A stretch of DNA of 42,017 bases from Glycomyces dulcitolivorans (GCF_003265355.1 NZ_QFRW01000319.1:1-42017), one strand, 5' to 3'. Counted from the first letter of the stretch, positions 1 to 8,414 are shown. Made by a program: numbers and translations. The notes: generated by a model from the letters alone, not told the origin.

Positions 1-21
1 CCCCGCGCGAGGCGCGCGGGG
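1..21 (-). terminator. GC-rich hairpin downstream of the first LacI gene
   Basis: Perfect 9-bp inverted repeat CCCCGCGCG / CGCGCGGGG around a 3-nt loop. It lies just past the stop codon of the minus-strand LacI gene, where a terminator is expected. No T-run is visible because the window begins here. Confidence 0.5.
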
Positions 22-43
22 CCGCAGGCGTGTTCGGCGGGCG

Positions 44-1033
44 CTAGGCGGAGGCCCGCCACAGCAGTTTGGAGCGGGCCCTGCGGTGGATCGGGTCGAG
101 CCGGGCGAAGTCGGCCTTGGCGAGGATCTCGACGATGTCGAGGGTGTGGGAGGCCAGGCCGTGCCGGTCGAGCGCGATCGAGGTGAGCGGCGGGTCGACC
201 GCCTCGCCGAGGGCGAGGCCGTCGATGCCGACGATGCGGACGCGGCCGGGGACGTCGATGCCGAGGGTATGCGCGCTCTGGACCGCGCCGAGCGCCATGA
301 GGTCGTTGAACATGAGCACCGCGTCGGTCTCGGGGCGGCGTTGGATCAGCTCGGCGAAGGCGCGGCCGCCGCCGGAGATCGTCTCCTCCCCCGCCACGAC
401 CGCGGTGAGGTCGGCGCCGACCAGGCGCTCGAACCACTCCCGGCGCGCCGAGGGCGCGTAGCGGGCGCCGTCGCGGGCGCTGTAGGCCGAGTCGACCATC
501 CCGAAGCGGCGCGCGCCGCGTTCGCGCAGGGCCGCGACCGCTTCGGCGACGCCGGTCTCGATGTCGATCTCGACGGAGTGGACGCCCGGGAGGGTGCTGC
601 GCGACTCCAGGCGGACCAGCGGCAGGCCGCGGCAGGTCTCCAGCAGGTCGGCGTCGCTCCCGGTGAAGTGCCCGACCATGACGTCGACCTGGCCGGAGAG
701 CAGTTCGAGCGACGCGTCCAGGTCGCCTTCGGCCGAGGCGATCACGACCTGCCAGCCGCGCTCGGCGGCCGCGGCCAGGATGTCGGCGGCGGTGTCGGTG
801 TAGTAGGGGTTGCGGAAGGAGGACACGACCAGTCCGAGGGCGTGGGTCTTCTGGCGGGTCACGAGGTTGCGGGCGAAGCGGCTGGGCCGGTAGCCGAGCC
901 GCTCGGCGGCGTCCAGGACCTTCCGCCGGGTCGCCTCGTTGATGTCGGCCATGCCGTTCATCGCCCGCGTCACGGTCTGCCGCGACACTCCGGCTTCGGC
1001 GGCGACATCGAGGATCGTCACCCGTTTGGCCAA
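44..1033 (-). CDS. LacI-family transcriptional regulator (paralogue of the 17.4-kb regulator)
   Basis: A 329-aa DNA-binding repressor of the LacI/GalR family: N-terminal helix-turn-helix (about residues 4-27, with the recognition stretch VSRQTVTRAMNG), hinge helix (RLGYRPSRFARNL), then a periplasmic-binding-protein-like effector domain to the C-terminus (ending KLLWRASA). I chose the TTG start because AAAGG lies 7 nt upstream and the HTH begins at residue 4; the open frame continues upstream but is not protein-like there. A TAGTAT -10-like hexamer sits at 1063-1068 on the minus strand. The protein has the same length as the LacI at 17372-18361, and the recognition helices are identical in both, so they may read the same operator. 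No sugar operon is adjacent on the visible side, so the controlled genes probably lie to the left of the window. Confidence 0.93.
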   Translation of the reverse strand: MAKRVTILDVAAEAGVSRQTVTRAMNGMADINEATRRKVLDAAERLGYRPSRFARNLVTRQKTHALGLVVSSFRNPYYTDTAADILAAAAERGWQVVIASAEGDLDASLELLSGQVDVMVGHFTGSDADLLETCRGLPLVRLESRSTLPGVHSVEIDIETGVAEAVAALRERGARRFGMVDSAYSARDGARYAPSARREWFERLVGADLTAVVAGEETISGGGRAFAELIQRRPETDAVLMFNDLMALGAVQSAHTLGIDVPGRVRIVGIDGLALGEAVDPPLTSIALDRHGLASHTLDIVEILAKADFARLDPIHRRARSKLLWRASA

Positions 1034-1070
1034 GGCTCCGCCTTTCGTCGACTGGTGCGCCAATACTATG

Positions 1071-1098
1071 GCCGCCGGGCCCCGAGGGGCCCGGCGGC
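1071..1098 (-). terminator. Strong hairpin between the TetR and LacI genes
   Basis: Perfect 13-bp inverted repeat (GCCGCCGGGCCCC and its complement) around GA. It follows the minus-strand tetR gene, and a second perfect 9-bp hairpin lies beside it at 1108-1128. No T-tract is present, as is common in GC-rich actinobacteria. The hairpin also overlaps the likely promoter region of the LacI gene. Confidence 0.45.
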
Positions 1099-1161
1099 GA
1101 GGGTACTGCGCGGCGGTCGCCGCCGCGCTTCGGCCGGCGTGGAACGGTGTCCGCCGGTGCG

Positions 1162-1710
1162 CTACCGCTCGGCCGGGTCGAGGACGGCCTCGGCTCCGGC
1201 GAGGAGGGCGTCGCGGAGCTCGTCGACGGGGACGTCGGGGAACTGGGCGATCGGGTCGGTGGCGGCCGCGAACGCCTGGGCCGCACGCAGACGCGAGCGC
1301 CAGTCGGGGTCGGGGCCGGCGAGCAGGCCTATGGCGCGGTCGACGGTGGCGTTGACGCGGCCGACGGCCTGCACGGTGCCGTCGCCGTAGACGGAGGCGT
1401 CGCGCAGCAGCAGCCCCATGACGTCGCGGTGGTCGACCATGACGGCGATGCACCCGCGCAGCACGGCCCGGCGGGCGTCGCCGCCGTCGCGCCCGGCGGC
1501 GTCGACGACCGCGGCGAGCTCGTCGAGCGGTGCGCCGATGAGCGCGTCGAGGATCGCGCTCTTGCTCGGGAAGTGGTGGTAGAGCGAGGGTTTGGCGATC
1601 CCGAGGCGGTCGGCGATCTGCTTCATCGAGGCCTTGCCGTAGGTCTGGGCGGCGAACAGCTCGCAGGCCGCCGCCAGGATCTTGTCTCGGGTCGAACCGG
1701 TATCGCTCAC
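1162..1710 (-). CDS. TetR-family transcriptional regulator
   Basis: A 182-aa TetR/AcrR repressor. The N-terminal HTH domain spans about residues 8-55, with the family signature running from TRDKILAAACELFA to the recognition segment IAKPSLYHHFPSK; the C-terminal all-helical domain would bind an unknown ligand. The GTG start is supported by the HTH position and by a TAGGAT -10-like hexamer (1717-1722, minus strand) only 6 nt upstream, suggesting a nearly leaderless transcript. The gene is divergent from the serine hydrolase at 1801-2979, and the shared intergenic region holds a TetR-like palindrome, so the hydrolase and itself are the likely targets. Confidence 0.93.
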   Translation of the reverse strand: MSDTGSTRDKILAAACELFAAQTYGKASMKQIADRLGIAKPSLYHHFPSKSAILDALIGAPLDELAAVVDAAGRDGGDARRAVLRGCIAVMVDHRDVMGLLLRDASVYGDGTVQAVGRVNATVDRAIGLLAGPDPDWRSRLRAAQAFAAATDPIAQFPDVPVDELRDALLAGAEAVLDPAER

Positions 1711-1716
1711 GGAGTC

Positions 1717-1782
1717 ATCCTAGCCCCCTTGCCTACCGTCCGGTCGGGCGGTTACGCTTCTCTACCTAACGGTCGGTAGGCT
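1717..1782. promoter_or_regulatory. Divergent promoter with TetR-type operator
   Basis: Between tetR and the hydrolase gene. TACCTAAC/GGTCGGTA at 1763-1778 is an imperfect palindrome (6 of 8 positions per half) of the TACCGACCGGTCGGTA type typical of TetR proteins; a related degenerate copy, CCTACCGTCCGGTCGG, lies at 1732-1747. For the plus strand, TTACGC (1752-1757) and TAGGCT (1777-1782) could be -35/-10. For the minus strand, TAGGAT (1717-1722) is a -10. The operator assignment is inference from position and symmetry. Confidence 0.55.
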
Positions 1783-1800
1783 ACTTCGAAAGGGCATCGC

Positions 1801-2979
1801 ATGAACGTGAACGGCTGGACGGCAACGGGATTCGAGGCGGTCCACGAACGGTTCGAACAGAACTTCAGCGAGGAAGGAGAAGTCGGGGCGGCGGTCGCGG
1901 TCCTGCGGGACGGCGTCCCGGTGGTGGACCTGTGGGGCGGCCTCGCCGACCCGGCCGCCGGAACGCCGTGGCGGCGCGACACGGTCGTGTCGATCGCCTC
2001 GACCACCAAGGCGATGGCCGCGGCGAGCGCGCTGGCCCTGGTCGAGCAGGGCGTGCTCGACCTCGAACGGCCGGTCGCCGCGTACTGGCCGGCGTTCGCC
2101 GCGGAAGCCAAGGGGGGCATCACCTTGCGGACGGTGCTCGCGCACCGGTCGGGCGTCGTCGCCCTCGAACACGCGCCGGTCACGTACGCGGGCCTGGCGG
2201 CCGGGGAGCCGGTCTTCGACGCGATCGCCGCGGCGCGGCCGCAGTGGGAGCCGGACACGGCCCACGGCTACCACGGCGTGACCTTCGGGCACCTGCTCAG
2301 CGCTGTCGTCCGCGCCGTCACCGGCCGCACGGTCGGCGCGTACTTCGCCGCCGAGATCGCCGGGCCGCTCGGCCTCGACTGCCGCATCGGCCTGCCCGCG
2401 TCCGAGCGGCACCGGCTCGCCGCCCTGGTCCTGCCCGACACGGCCGCGTCGGTGCAGCTCGGCAGCCAGGTCCCCGAGCTCCTGCCGCTGTACGAGGCGC
2501 TCGGCGACCCGGCCTCGCTCACCTACCGGGCCCTGTACGGCTCCATGCACATCGGCTGGGAGGAGGCGACCGACCCGAAGTTCACCGAGGTCGAGGCGCC
2601 CTCCACCGACGGCGTCGCCTCCGCGGCGGGCCTGGCGCGGCTCTTCGCCGCGCTCATCGGCGAGGTCGGGGGCCGCCGCCTCATCGGCCCGGGCCTCGCG
2701 GCCGAGGCCGCCCGCAGCCACTCCAGCGGGACCGACGCGGTCCTGCGCATCCGCACCGACTGGGGCCTGGGCTTCATGCTCCCCGGCGGCCCCTTCACGC
2801 CCCGCGGCCTGCCGTCGACGGCCTTCGGCCACGGCGGCGCGACCGGCTCCTTCGCCTACGCCGACCCCGCCACGGGCATCGCGTTCGCGTACACCCCGAA
2901 CCGCGGCTCGGAACTGCTGGAGGGCAACGACCTCCGCGTCAACGGCCTCGTCGACGCCCTCAACGCCTGCCTGTTCTGA
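1801..2979 (+). CDS. Serine hydrolase of the beta-lactamase/EstB (class C-like) family
   Basis: A 392-aa cytosolic hydrolase with the beta-lactamase/DD-peptidase fold (Pfam Beta-lactamase type). Visible catalytic motifs are Ser67-Thr-Thr-Lys70 (SxxK), Tyr158 (HGYHG, the Tyr-x-x second motif) and His344-Gly-Gly (FGHGGATG) in the KTG position. No signal peptide is visible, which argues for an EstB-like carboxylesterase/amidase and against an exported penicillin-binding protein; the substrate is unknown. The length fits this esterase group (380-410 aa). The gene is divergent from tetR, with a TetR-like operator upstream, so it is probably induced by a ligand of that repressor. Confidence 0.88.
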   Translation: MNVNGWTATGFEAVHERFEQNFSEEGEVGAAVAVLRDGVPVVDLWGGLADPAAGTPWRRDTVVSIASTTKAMAAASALALVEQGVLDLERPVAAYWPAFAAEAKGGITLRTVLAHRSGVVALEHAPVTYAGLAAGEPVFDAIAAARPQWEPDTAHGYHGVTFGHLLSAVVRAVTGRTVGAYFAAEIAGPLGLDCRIGLPASERHRLAALVLPDTAASVQLGSQVPELLPLYEALGDPASLTYRALYGSMHIGWEEATDPKFTEVEAPSTDGVASAAGLARLFAALIGEVGGRRLIGPGLAAEAARSHSSGTDAVLRIRTDWGLGFMLPGGPFTPRGLPSTAFGHGGATGSFAYADPATGIAFAYTPNRGSELLEGNDLRVNGLVDALNACLF

Positions 2980-2987
2980 TGCGGGAC

Positions 2988-3026
2988 GGGCCGCAGGGTC
3001 GACCTTCACGGTGGCCCCTGCGGCCC
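2988..3026. terminator. Bidirectional terminator between convergent genes
   Basis: Perfect 11-bp inverted repeat GGGCCGCAGGG (2988-2998) / CCCTGCGGCCC (3016-3026) with a 17-nt loop, sitting between the convergent hydrolase (ends 2979) and the secreted-protein gene (ends 3048). Confidence 0.6.
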
Positions 3027-3047
3027 GGTCAGTGCTCGTCCGATCGG

Positions 3048-4907
3048 CTACCGGAGGGCGTAGGAGCGGATCGTCTCGTGGACGACGGTGTTGCCGGCCT
3101 CGTCGGCGGCGGTGAAGCGGACCGAGGCGAAACCGGGGCTCTCGGGCAGTTCGACTGCGGCGGCGGCGGTGTCGCCGGTGCGGTCGATCGGCACTTCGGT
3201 CCAGGTCGCGCCGTCGTCGAAGGAGATCTCGAAGGTCATCGCGGCGCAGTCCTGGTCGTCGGCCCCGGGCTGCTGGACGAATTCGAGCGCGAAGTCCTGC
3301 ACCGTTCCCGCTTCGACGGCGCCGTTCTCGATCCCCGCGGGGGTGAACTCGACGACCGAGACCGGCAGGGCCGGGTTCGCGGCCGGGTCGTAGGCGAAGT
3401 CCCAGGCGGCCGCGGAGCGGGTGCCGAGGGTCGTCCACGGCACGGAGCGCTCGGCCGCGGCGGTCACGGTCAGCCGGCCGGGTGCGAGCGCCGCGGGATC
3501 GACGATGGTGCCGATCCGGTCGCTCGCGGCGACCTGGATCCCGTTGTTGGCGATGGCGATCTCGCCGGGCAGGTACTCGGTCTGGACGGCCTCGTCACCT
3601 GAGGAGGTCGAGAACATCCACGGGGAGAAGAACACCGCCTCGGTCGCGTCCCAGCGGTAGAACATCGCCGGAGGGTAGTCCTGGCCGTGGTTCTCCAGGC
3701 CGACCGAGACCGCCGCGTCGTTCCACACGGCGGTGGTGGCCTGCCCGGGTTCGAGGACGCCGGCGTCGCGGTAGACCCAGTCCGAGATCCTCGCGGGGCG
3801 CTCGAAGGGGAAGACGCCGCGCTGCTCCCAGTACAGGTCCTCGCTCGCGGTGAAGAACTCGGTGCGGGTGGAGGGCACGGGCACGGTGCCGTGCGAGGTG
3901 AACGCGAACGGCTCGTACACCGGGTGGACGGCCATGTCCATGCGGATGAGGGTGGTGGGCGTGCCGAGCGACTGGAACTCGGTGTCGACCCGGGCGAGGT
4001 CCCGGTCGTGGACGGTTTCGACCATGTCGCACGGGATACCGTCGGTCTCGATGCGGAACAGGTTGTAGCCGTAGGGTTCTGGTGCGCCTTCGGGGCTGGA
4101 GAAGCCCGCGCGGACCGAGATCCCGGTGTCGCGGTCGCCGGAGAGGCCGTCGGTGGGGACGGCCCAGACCTGCCCGCCGGGGTGGGCGGTGAGGCCGGTC
4201 CAGGCGCCTCGGTCGGTGCCGGGCGCGTAGCTGAAGGCCTCGACGATGACGCTCTCGGCGACGACCTCGCGGTCGAGGTCGAACCCGACGGGCTCCGCTC
4301 CGGTCGCGTCGAACTCGATCGCAGTCGGCTCGTCGCCGACTTCGAGCTCCTCGATCATGAAGGCCAACTCGTAGTCCTGTCCTTCGCTGTAGTCGCTGTG
4401 CATGACCGCGACCAGGTGGTAGTCGCCCTGCGGGAACTCGCCGACGCCGCTGCCCCCGTCGAAGAAGGTCGGCGGGGAGGCCTGGCCGGTCTCCAGGTTC
4501 ACCACGGAGACGCCCATGACGTACGGCGCCGACCCGTCGAGCCATTTGCCGGTGACGGTGACCGCCGTTCCCTCCTCGGCAGGCTCCTCCGGTTCCTCCC
4601 CAGGGTCGTCGACGTTGAAGCCGCCCAGGCTCATCGCGCCTGAGGCGACCTCGCCGAGCGCCTGCGCCGGGACGGTGAACCGGTCGCCGTCGGCGCCGCG
4701 CACGACCGTGTAGGACGTGTCGGGCTCCTTGAAGTCCAGGATCCCGTCGGCCTCGACGCCGACGGTCTCGCCGGTCGGCAGGACGACTTGCGCCGGGGCC
4801 GGCGGGAGCGGTTCTGCCTCCTCCACGGGTTGCTGCGCTGCAGCGGACCATGGCACCGACACGGCGGCCACCAGGGCCGCACCTGCGGCGATCACACTTG
4901 TGCGCAT
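3048..4907 (-). CDS. Secreted protein resembling the C-terminal region of S8 (subtilase) peptidases, without a peptidase domain
   Basis: A 619-aa exported protein of unknown function. The start ATG has GGAG 5 nt upstream, followed by a clear Sec signal (MRTSVIAAGAALVAAVSV, cleavage near SAAAQ). An acidic Pro/Glu linker (about residues 100-112) precedes several beta-rich modules. The layout and motifs such as the ISFDDGATWTEV segment and the ending FTAADEAGNTV...RSYALR resemble, from my knowledge of the family, the long non-catalytic tail of 1,100-1,250-aa actinobacterial S8 peptidases. None of the Asp/His/Ser subtilase triad motifs (for example GTSMA) is present. It could be an adhesin or substrate-binding protein, or a descendant of a peptidase that lost its catalytic half. 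It is monocistronic, with its own terminator. Confidence 0.8.
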   Translation of the reverse strand: MRTSVIAAGAALVAAVSVPWSAAAQQPVEEAEPLPPAPAQVVLPTGETVGVEADGILDFKEPDTSYTVVRGADGDRFTVPAQALGEVASGAMSLGGFNVDDPGEEPEEPAEEGTAVTVTGKWLDGSAPYVMGVSVVNLETGQASPPTFFDGGSGVGEFPQGDYHLVAVMHSDYSEGQDYELAFMIEELEVGDEPTAIEFDATGAEPVGFDLDREVVAESVIVEAFSYAPGTDRGAWTGLTAHPGGQVWAVPTDGLSGDRDTGISVRAGFSSPEGAPEPYGYNLFRIETDGIPCDMVETVHDRDLARVDTEFQSLGTPTTLIRMDMAVHPVYEPFAFTSHGTVPVPSTRTEFFTASEDLYWEQRGVFPFERPARISDWVYRDAGVLEPGQATTAVWNDAAVSVGLENHGQDYPPAMFYRWDATEAVFFSPWMFSTSSGDEAVQTEYLPGEIAIANNGIQVAASDRIGTIVDPAALAPGRLTVTAAAERSVPWTTLGTRSAAAWDFAYDPAANPALPVSVVEFTPAGIENGAVEAGTVQDFALEFVQQPGADDQDCAAMTFEISFDDGATWTEVPIDRTGDTAAAAVELPESPGFASVRFTAADEAGNTVVHETIRSYALR

Positions 4908-5202
4908 GAGTACTCCGAATCCGATCGATCGAGCGTGCTGAAGCGAGGACGGCCGGGACCGCGACCGTCCCTGTCCGGTCGGGCGAGTGCCCGAAATCCG
5001 ACGCTGTACATACGGGCGCAGCCCTTCGGTCCGGTTGCCGACTTCCGGCAGGAGATCATTCCGGGCCCGCCGCAGGTCACGCAGCCGGAGGTCCAGGCGA
5101 GGGACGTCATATCCGGCGTTGACCTCGATGGGCGCATCGCCTCGCGGTACTGCCGGGGCCACCTCGCGCGAACAAGCTGAAAAAATCAAGCCGGCCATAT
5201 GC
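4908..5202. other. Intergenic region upstream of the secreted-protein gene
   Basis: About 300 bases with no convincing coding sequence on either strand. It should contain the minus-strand promoter of the 3048-4907 gene; I see only a weak candidate (TTGTTC and CAGTAC separated by 17 nt near 5148-5176, minus strand). An A6 run at 5180-5185 reads as a T6 tract for transcription arriving from the gene at 5264-6355. Confidence 0.35.
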
Positions 5203-5233
5203 GTGCGGCCGCGGACCGAATCCGCGGCCGCAC
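5203..5233 (-). terminator. Perfect 13-bp hairpin after the Gal80-like gene
   Basis: GTGCGGCCGCGGA (5203-5215) and its exact complement (5221-5233) flank a 5-nt loop, 30 nt past the stop codon of the minus-strand gene. A T6 tract follows about 17 nt later. This is a good candidate intrinsic terminator. Confidence 0.65.
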
Positions 5234-5263
5234 ATCGACCCACAGCTGCCCGACCAGCTGCTG

Positions 5264-6355
5264 CTACCGGAGGGTCTGGCGGAGGCCGGTCGCGTCGGAG
5301 GTGCGGATGGCGTCCTGGGTCCGGTGCACGGTGGCGGCGGTGTCGAAGTTCGGCTCGGCCGCGACGCCGGTGCGGATCGCGGCGGCGAACCCGCGGTAGA
5401 CCTCGCCGGCATTGTCCGAAGGCGACGGATTGTCCGAGCCGTTCGTCCAGTGCCGCTTTGGCACCGGCATCGCCTCGGTCCCGGCGGCGGTGGTCTTGGA
5501 CAGGGTGTAGCGGGGCGCGACCAGCGACTCGTCCGCGGAGACCAGCACCAGGCGGCCCGTGCGGCCCTGCACCTCCAGGCGGTACCCGGCCCCGGCGGGC
5601 CCGCCGGTCATGATGTGGACCGAAGCCGGAGCGCCCGACGCCAGGACGCCGTGGGCCAGGATCTGGTCGGGCGAGGTGACCTGAAGCGGCGCACCGGTCT
5701 CGGCGATCCGCACCTCGGGGATGCGGGTCGACAGGCGCCCGGTCAGCTCGGTGAACGGGCCGAGCGCATGCCCGAACTGGTCCATCGCATGGCCGCCGAC
5801 CACCGCGAGGTGGTTGACGCCCTTGGTCTTGTCGAACAGGTCGGCGTACCGCTCCGACCACGTCTCGGCCGTGCCGATCGAGTAGTGCAGCGACGCCGAG
5901 AGCACCTCGCCGATCTCCCCGGCGGCGATGAGCTCGCGCAGGTACCGGATCGCCGGGTGGTTGCGGGTCTGGAGCCCGACCGCGTGCCGGACCCCCGCGG
6001 CCTCGGCCAGGTCGCGGTACCGCAGGGCGGTGTCGGCGTCCGGAGCCAGCGGCCATTCGACGTACACGTGCTTGCCCGCCGCGATCGCGGCCTCGACCAG
6101 GTCGCCCCGCTTGGGGAGCTGGACGGCGACGAGCACCGCCTCGACGGCGGGGTCGGCGAGCAGCTCGTGCGCGTCCGCATAGGAGCGCTCGGCGCCCCAC
6201 ACCGCGGCCGCCTCGGCGGCCTGCGCCGCGCCGGTGGAGGCGACGGCCACGACGTCGAAGTCGGGCGACTCCCGCAGTGCGGGCAGGTGGACCGCGCGGG
6301 CCCATCCGCGCTGGGCGTGCGCGCCGATGATGCCGAGTCCGATGCCGTTGGCCAT
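5264..6355 (-). CDS. Gfo/Idh/MocA-family protein, Gal80-like (lacks the catalytic lysine)
   Basis: A 363-aa protein with an N-terminal Rossmann fold (LGIIGAHAQRG at residues 7-17) and a C-terminal Gfo/Idh alpha/beta domain. The family normally has an E-K-P motif whose Lys is catalytic; here it is Glu100-Trp101-Pro102 (VEWPLA). In yeast Gal80, the NAD(P)-binding transcriptional regulator, the same place reads VEWALA. Other stretches also recall Gal80 (the VVGGHAMDQFGH region and DQILAHGVLASGAP). The protein may therefore be a non-catalytic, cofactor- or sugar-sensing regulator, or an unusual dehydrogenase; this is inference. The start has AGGAG 5 nt upstream. A promoter (TTGATG, 17 nt, TAGCGT) is visible, and the gene is divergent from an AraC regulator that probably controls it. 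Confidence 0.88.
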   Translation of the reverse strand: MANGIGLGIIGAHAQRGWARAVHLPALRESPDFDVVAVASTGAAQAAEAAAVWGAERSYADAHELLADPAVEAVLVAVQLPKRGDLVEAAIAAGKHVYVEWPLAPDADTALRYRDLAEAAGVRHAVGLQTRNHPAIRYLRELIAAGEIGEVLSASLHYSIGTAETWSERYADLFDKTKGVNHLAVVGGHAMDQFGHALGPFTELTGRLSTRIPEVRIAETGAPLQVTSPDQILAHGVLASGAPASVHIMTGGPAGAGYRLEVQGRTGRLVLVSADESLVAPRYTLSKTTAAGTEAMPVPKRHWTNGSDNPSPSDNAGEVYRGFAAAIRTGVAAEPNFDTAATVHRTQDAIRTSDATGLRQTLR

Positions 6356-6391
6356 GATCGCTCCTGTCGTTCAACCGTGTCAGTGAAGACG

Positions 6392-6475
6392 ACGCTATCC
6401 GGCCGCGTCGAGCGCATCAATGATCGAACGCGGCGAAAAGATGTCTCAGACGCTCACTCGAATGGACGATAGGAT
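6392..6475. promoter_or_regulatory. Divergent promoters between the Gal80-like and AraC genes
   Basis: Minus strand: -35 TTGATG (6415-6420) and -10 TAGCGT (6392-6397) with a 17-nt spacer, about 37 nt before the ATG at 6355. Plus strand: -10-like TAGGAT (6470-6475) only 6 nt before the AraC ATG, implying a very short or leaderless transcript. I saw no clear palindrome; AraC sites are usually direct repeats and hard to see. Confidence 0.45.
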
Positions 6476-6481
6476 GAGGGC

Positions 6482-7447
6482 ATGGACGTGCTCAGCGACA
6501 TGATCGCCGCCACCCGGGTCGGCCGCCCCGGATTCGGACTGACCGTGCGGGACGCCCCGTGGGGCCGCGCCTACCCGCGGGTGCCCGGGGCCGGGTTCCA
6601 CATGGTGATGCAGGGGTCGTGCTGGCTCATTCCCCAGCGGTCGCAGCCGATCCCGCTCTCGGTCGGCGACGTCGTGCTGCTCTACGGCGACCAGGGCCAC
6701 GGCCTCGCCGACGCCCCCGGCACGCCCCTGACCGAGACCGCCGGGCCGGGCGAACCGCAGGTCATCGAAGGGCCGGGACCGAGGACCACGCTGCTGTGCG
6801 GGGTGTACGAGTTCGAGCGGGCCTGGTCGCATCCGATGCTCGACGCCCTCCCCGAGGTCGTGCACGTACCCGCCCGCCTCGGCAGGCACCCGCACCTGCG
6901 CGCCACCGTGGACCTCCTGACCGCCGAGCTGGAGGACCGCGCCCCCGGCGCCGACGCCGCCGCGCCCGCGCTGCTCGACGTCCTGCTGGTCCAGATCCTG
7001 CGGGCCTGGCTGGCCGAGCAGCCGGACGGGACGGGCTGGGCCTCGGCCCTCCACGACCCGGACCTCGCCGCCACGCTCGGGGCGATCCACGACGACCTCG
7101 CCCGGCAGTGGACGGTCGAGGCGCTCGCCGCGCACGCGGGCATGTCCCGGGCCACCTTCGCGCGGCGCTTCACCGCCAGCGCCGGCGAGCCGCCCCTCGC
7201 CTACCTGACGCGGTGGCGGATGATCACCGCGGCACGGCGGCTGCGGGAGGGCGACGCGCCGCTGTCGGCGATCGCCAAGCAGGTCGGATACGGGTCGGAG
7301 TACGCCTTTGCGAAGGCGTTCAAGCGCCTCCACGGCACCGCGCCGGGACGCTACCGCTCGAATCCGACGACCTCGGCCCAGCGCGGAGCGACCCGCCCCA
7401 GGGCCACCCTCCGGGAAGAGCACCGGGGCGACCGCGCCGCGAGCTGA
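6482..7447 (+). CDS. AraC-family transcriptional regulator with N-terminal cupin
   Basis: A 321-aa regulator. Residues about 10-185 form an AraC-type cupin (AraC_binding/Cupin_6 style, with the MVMQGSCWLI and GDVVLLYGDQGHGLAD segments) expected to bind an effector. Residues about 205-295 carry the double HTH_18 domain: first HTH WTVEALAAHAGMSRATFARRF, second HTH LSAIAKQVGYGSEYAFAKAFKR, ending in the usual GTAPGRYR. The length is normal for the Cupin_6 AraC subgroup. It is divergent from the Gal80-like gene, its likely target; the effector is unknown. Confidence 0.93.
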   Translation: MDVLSDMIAATRVGRPGFGLTVRDAPWGRAYPRVPGAGFHMVMQGSCWLIPQRSQPIPLSVGDVVLLYGDQGHGLADAPGTPLTETAGPGEPQVIEGPGPRTTLLCGVYEFERAWSHPMLDALPEVVHVPARLGRHPHLRATVDLLTAELEDRAPGADAAAPALLDVLLVQILRAWLAEQPDGTGWASALHDPDLAATLGAIHDDLARQWTVEALAAHAGMSRATFARRFTASAGEPPLAYLTRWRMITAARRLREGDAPLSAIAKQVGYGSEYAFAKAFKRLHGTAPGRYRSNPTTSAQRGATRPRATLREEHRGDRAAS

Positions 7448-7517
7448 CCGCGGGCCCGAGGGGAGCTGTGGGCCGACAGATCGCACTCTGCCGCGTCCTG
7501 CAACGGCCCGCCGGGAC

Positions 7518-8414
7518 AGGAGACTCGACCAGTCCCGGACGGCCGCCGAACCCGAAGCCGTGCAGCGAATTCTCGACGCATGCGCCGGCCTGCCCCTGGC
7601 GCTGGCGATCGTCGCCGCCCGTGCCGCCGCCCGGCCCGACTTCCCATTGGGGGCCCTGGCATCCGACCTGCACGAGGCGAGCGACCGCCTCGACGCACTC
7701 GCCGACTCCGACCCCGCCACCGACTTACGGGCCGTGTTCGCCTCGTCATACCAGGCGCTGTCCTCCGGGTCCGCGCGGCTGTTCCGGCTCCTGAGCCTCC
7801 ACCCCGGGCCGGAACTCTCGCTCGCCCTCGCGGCCAGCATCGCCGGGGCGGCGCTGAAGCCGACGCAGCGGCTCCTGACCGAACTGACCCGCGCCAACCT
7901 GCTCGTCGAGCCGAGGCCCGGCAGATACGCGTTCCACGACCTGCTGCGCGCTTACGCCGCCGAACACGGCTTCGACGCGCACTGCTGGCGGCTGTCCTGG
8001 ACGCTGCGGGACCATCTCGACCAGGGAAGCTGGCAGGACCAGGCCGCCGTCTGGCAGACCGCCCTGGAAGCCGCACGTCGGCTCCAGGACTCCGATGCGC
8101 AGGTACGGGTGATCCGCCTGCTCGCCGAGGCGTTCAGCCACACCGGCCGGATCGAGGACGGCCGGGCGCTCCTCGACGGGGCCCTCCTCCTCTGCCAGGA
8201 CATGGACGAACGCGTCGGCGACCAGCACCGGGCGCTGACCTACTGCGAGCACGCCATGGCGCTCATGATCGAGATCGGCGACCGCTACGGCGAGGCCGAG
8301 AGCATCCGGGCCAGCCTCGCCCAGCTCCCACTCCAACCGTTCGATACGGTCCACGCGCGCTTCAGATGTTTGATTCAGGAAATGCTGATGACTTTCAAGC
8401 CCAGGGGAGCGTGA
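7518..8414 (+). pseudogene. Remnant of an AfsR/SARP-type regulator (NB-ARC end plus TPR part)
   Basis: The frame encodes pieces typical of AfsR-like SARP regulators: AEPEAVQRILDACAGLPLAL (end of the NB-ARC ATPase), a winged-helix/ARC2 stretch up to LVEPRPGRYAFHDLLRAYAA, and TPR-like repeats from HCWRLSWTLRDHLD onward. The N-terminal BTAD activator domain, Walker A and Walker B are all missing. The usual segment between the YAAE stretch and the TPR part is much shortened, and the TPR array stops after two or three repeats in a lower-GC tail. No credible start or ribosome-binding site lies upstream, and the frame enters from the end of the AraC gene. I read this as a regulator decayed by several deletions. 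A short expressed NB-ARC/TPR protein is the less likely alternative. Confidence 0.7.

Noticed and set aside
86-1390. Long open frames on the opposite strand of the LacI gene, and many similar frames across the window
   Set aside because: They are shadow frames caused by high GC at third codon positions: amino-acid composition is biased to Arg/Gly/Ala/Asp, no family motifs are seen, and real motifs are on the other strand.
4908-6374. A single 1108-residue frame joining the secreted protein with sequence antisense or out of frame to the Gal80-like gene
   Set aside because: The signal peptide and ribosome site place the start at 4907; upstream residues are Arg-rich read-through, and a terminator hairpin lies between the genes.
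7448-7517. Continuation of the AfsR-like frame back into the AraC gene
   Set aside because: The sequence there reads as Arg/Pro-rich shadow of the AraC gene without similarity to SARP proteins.
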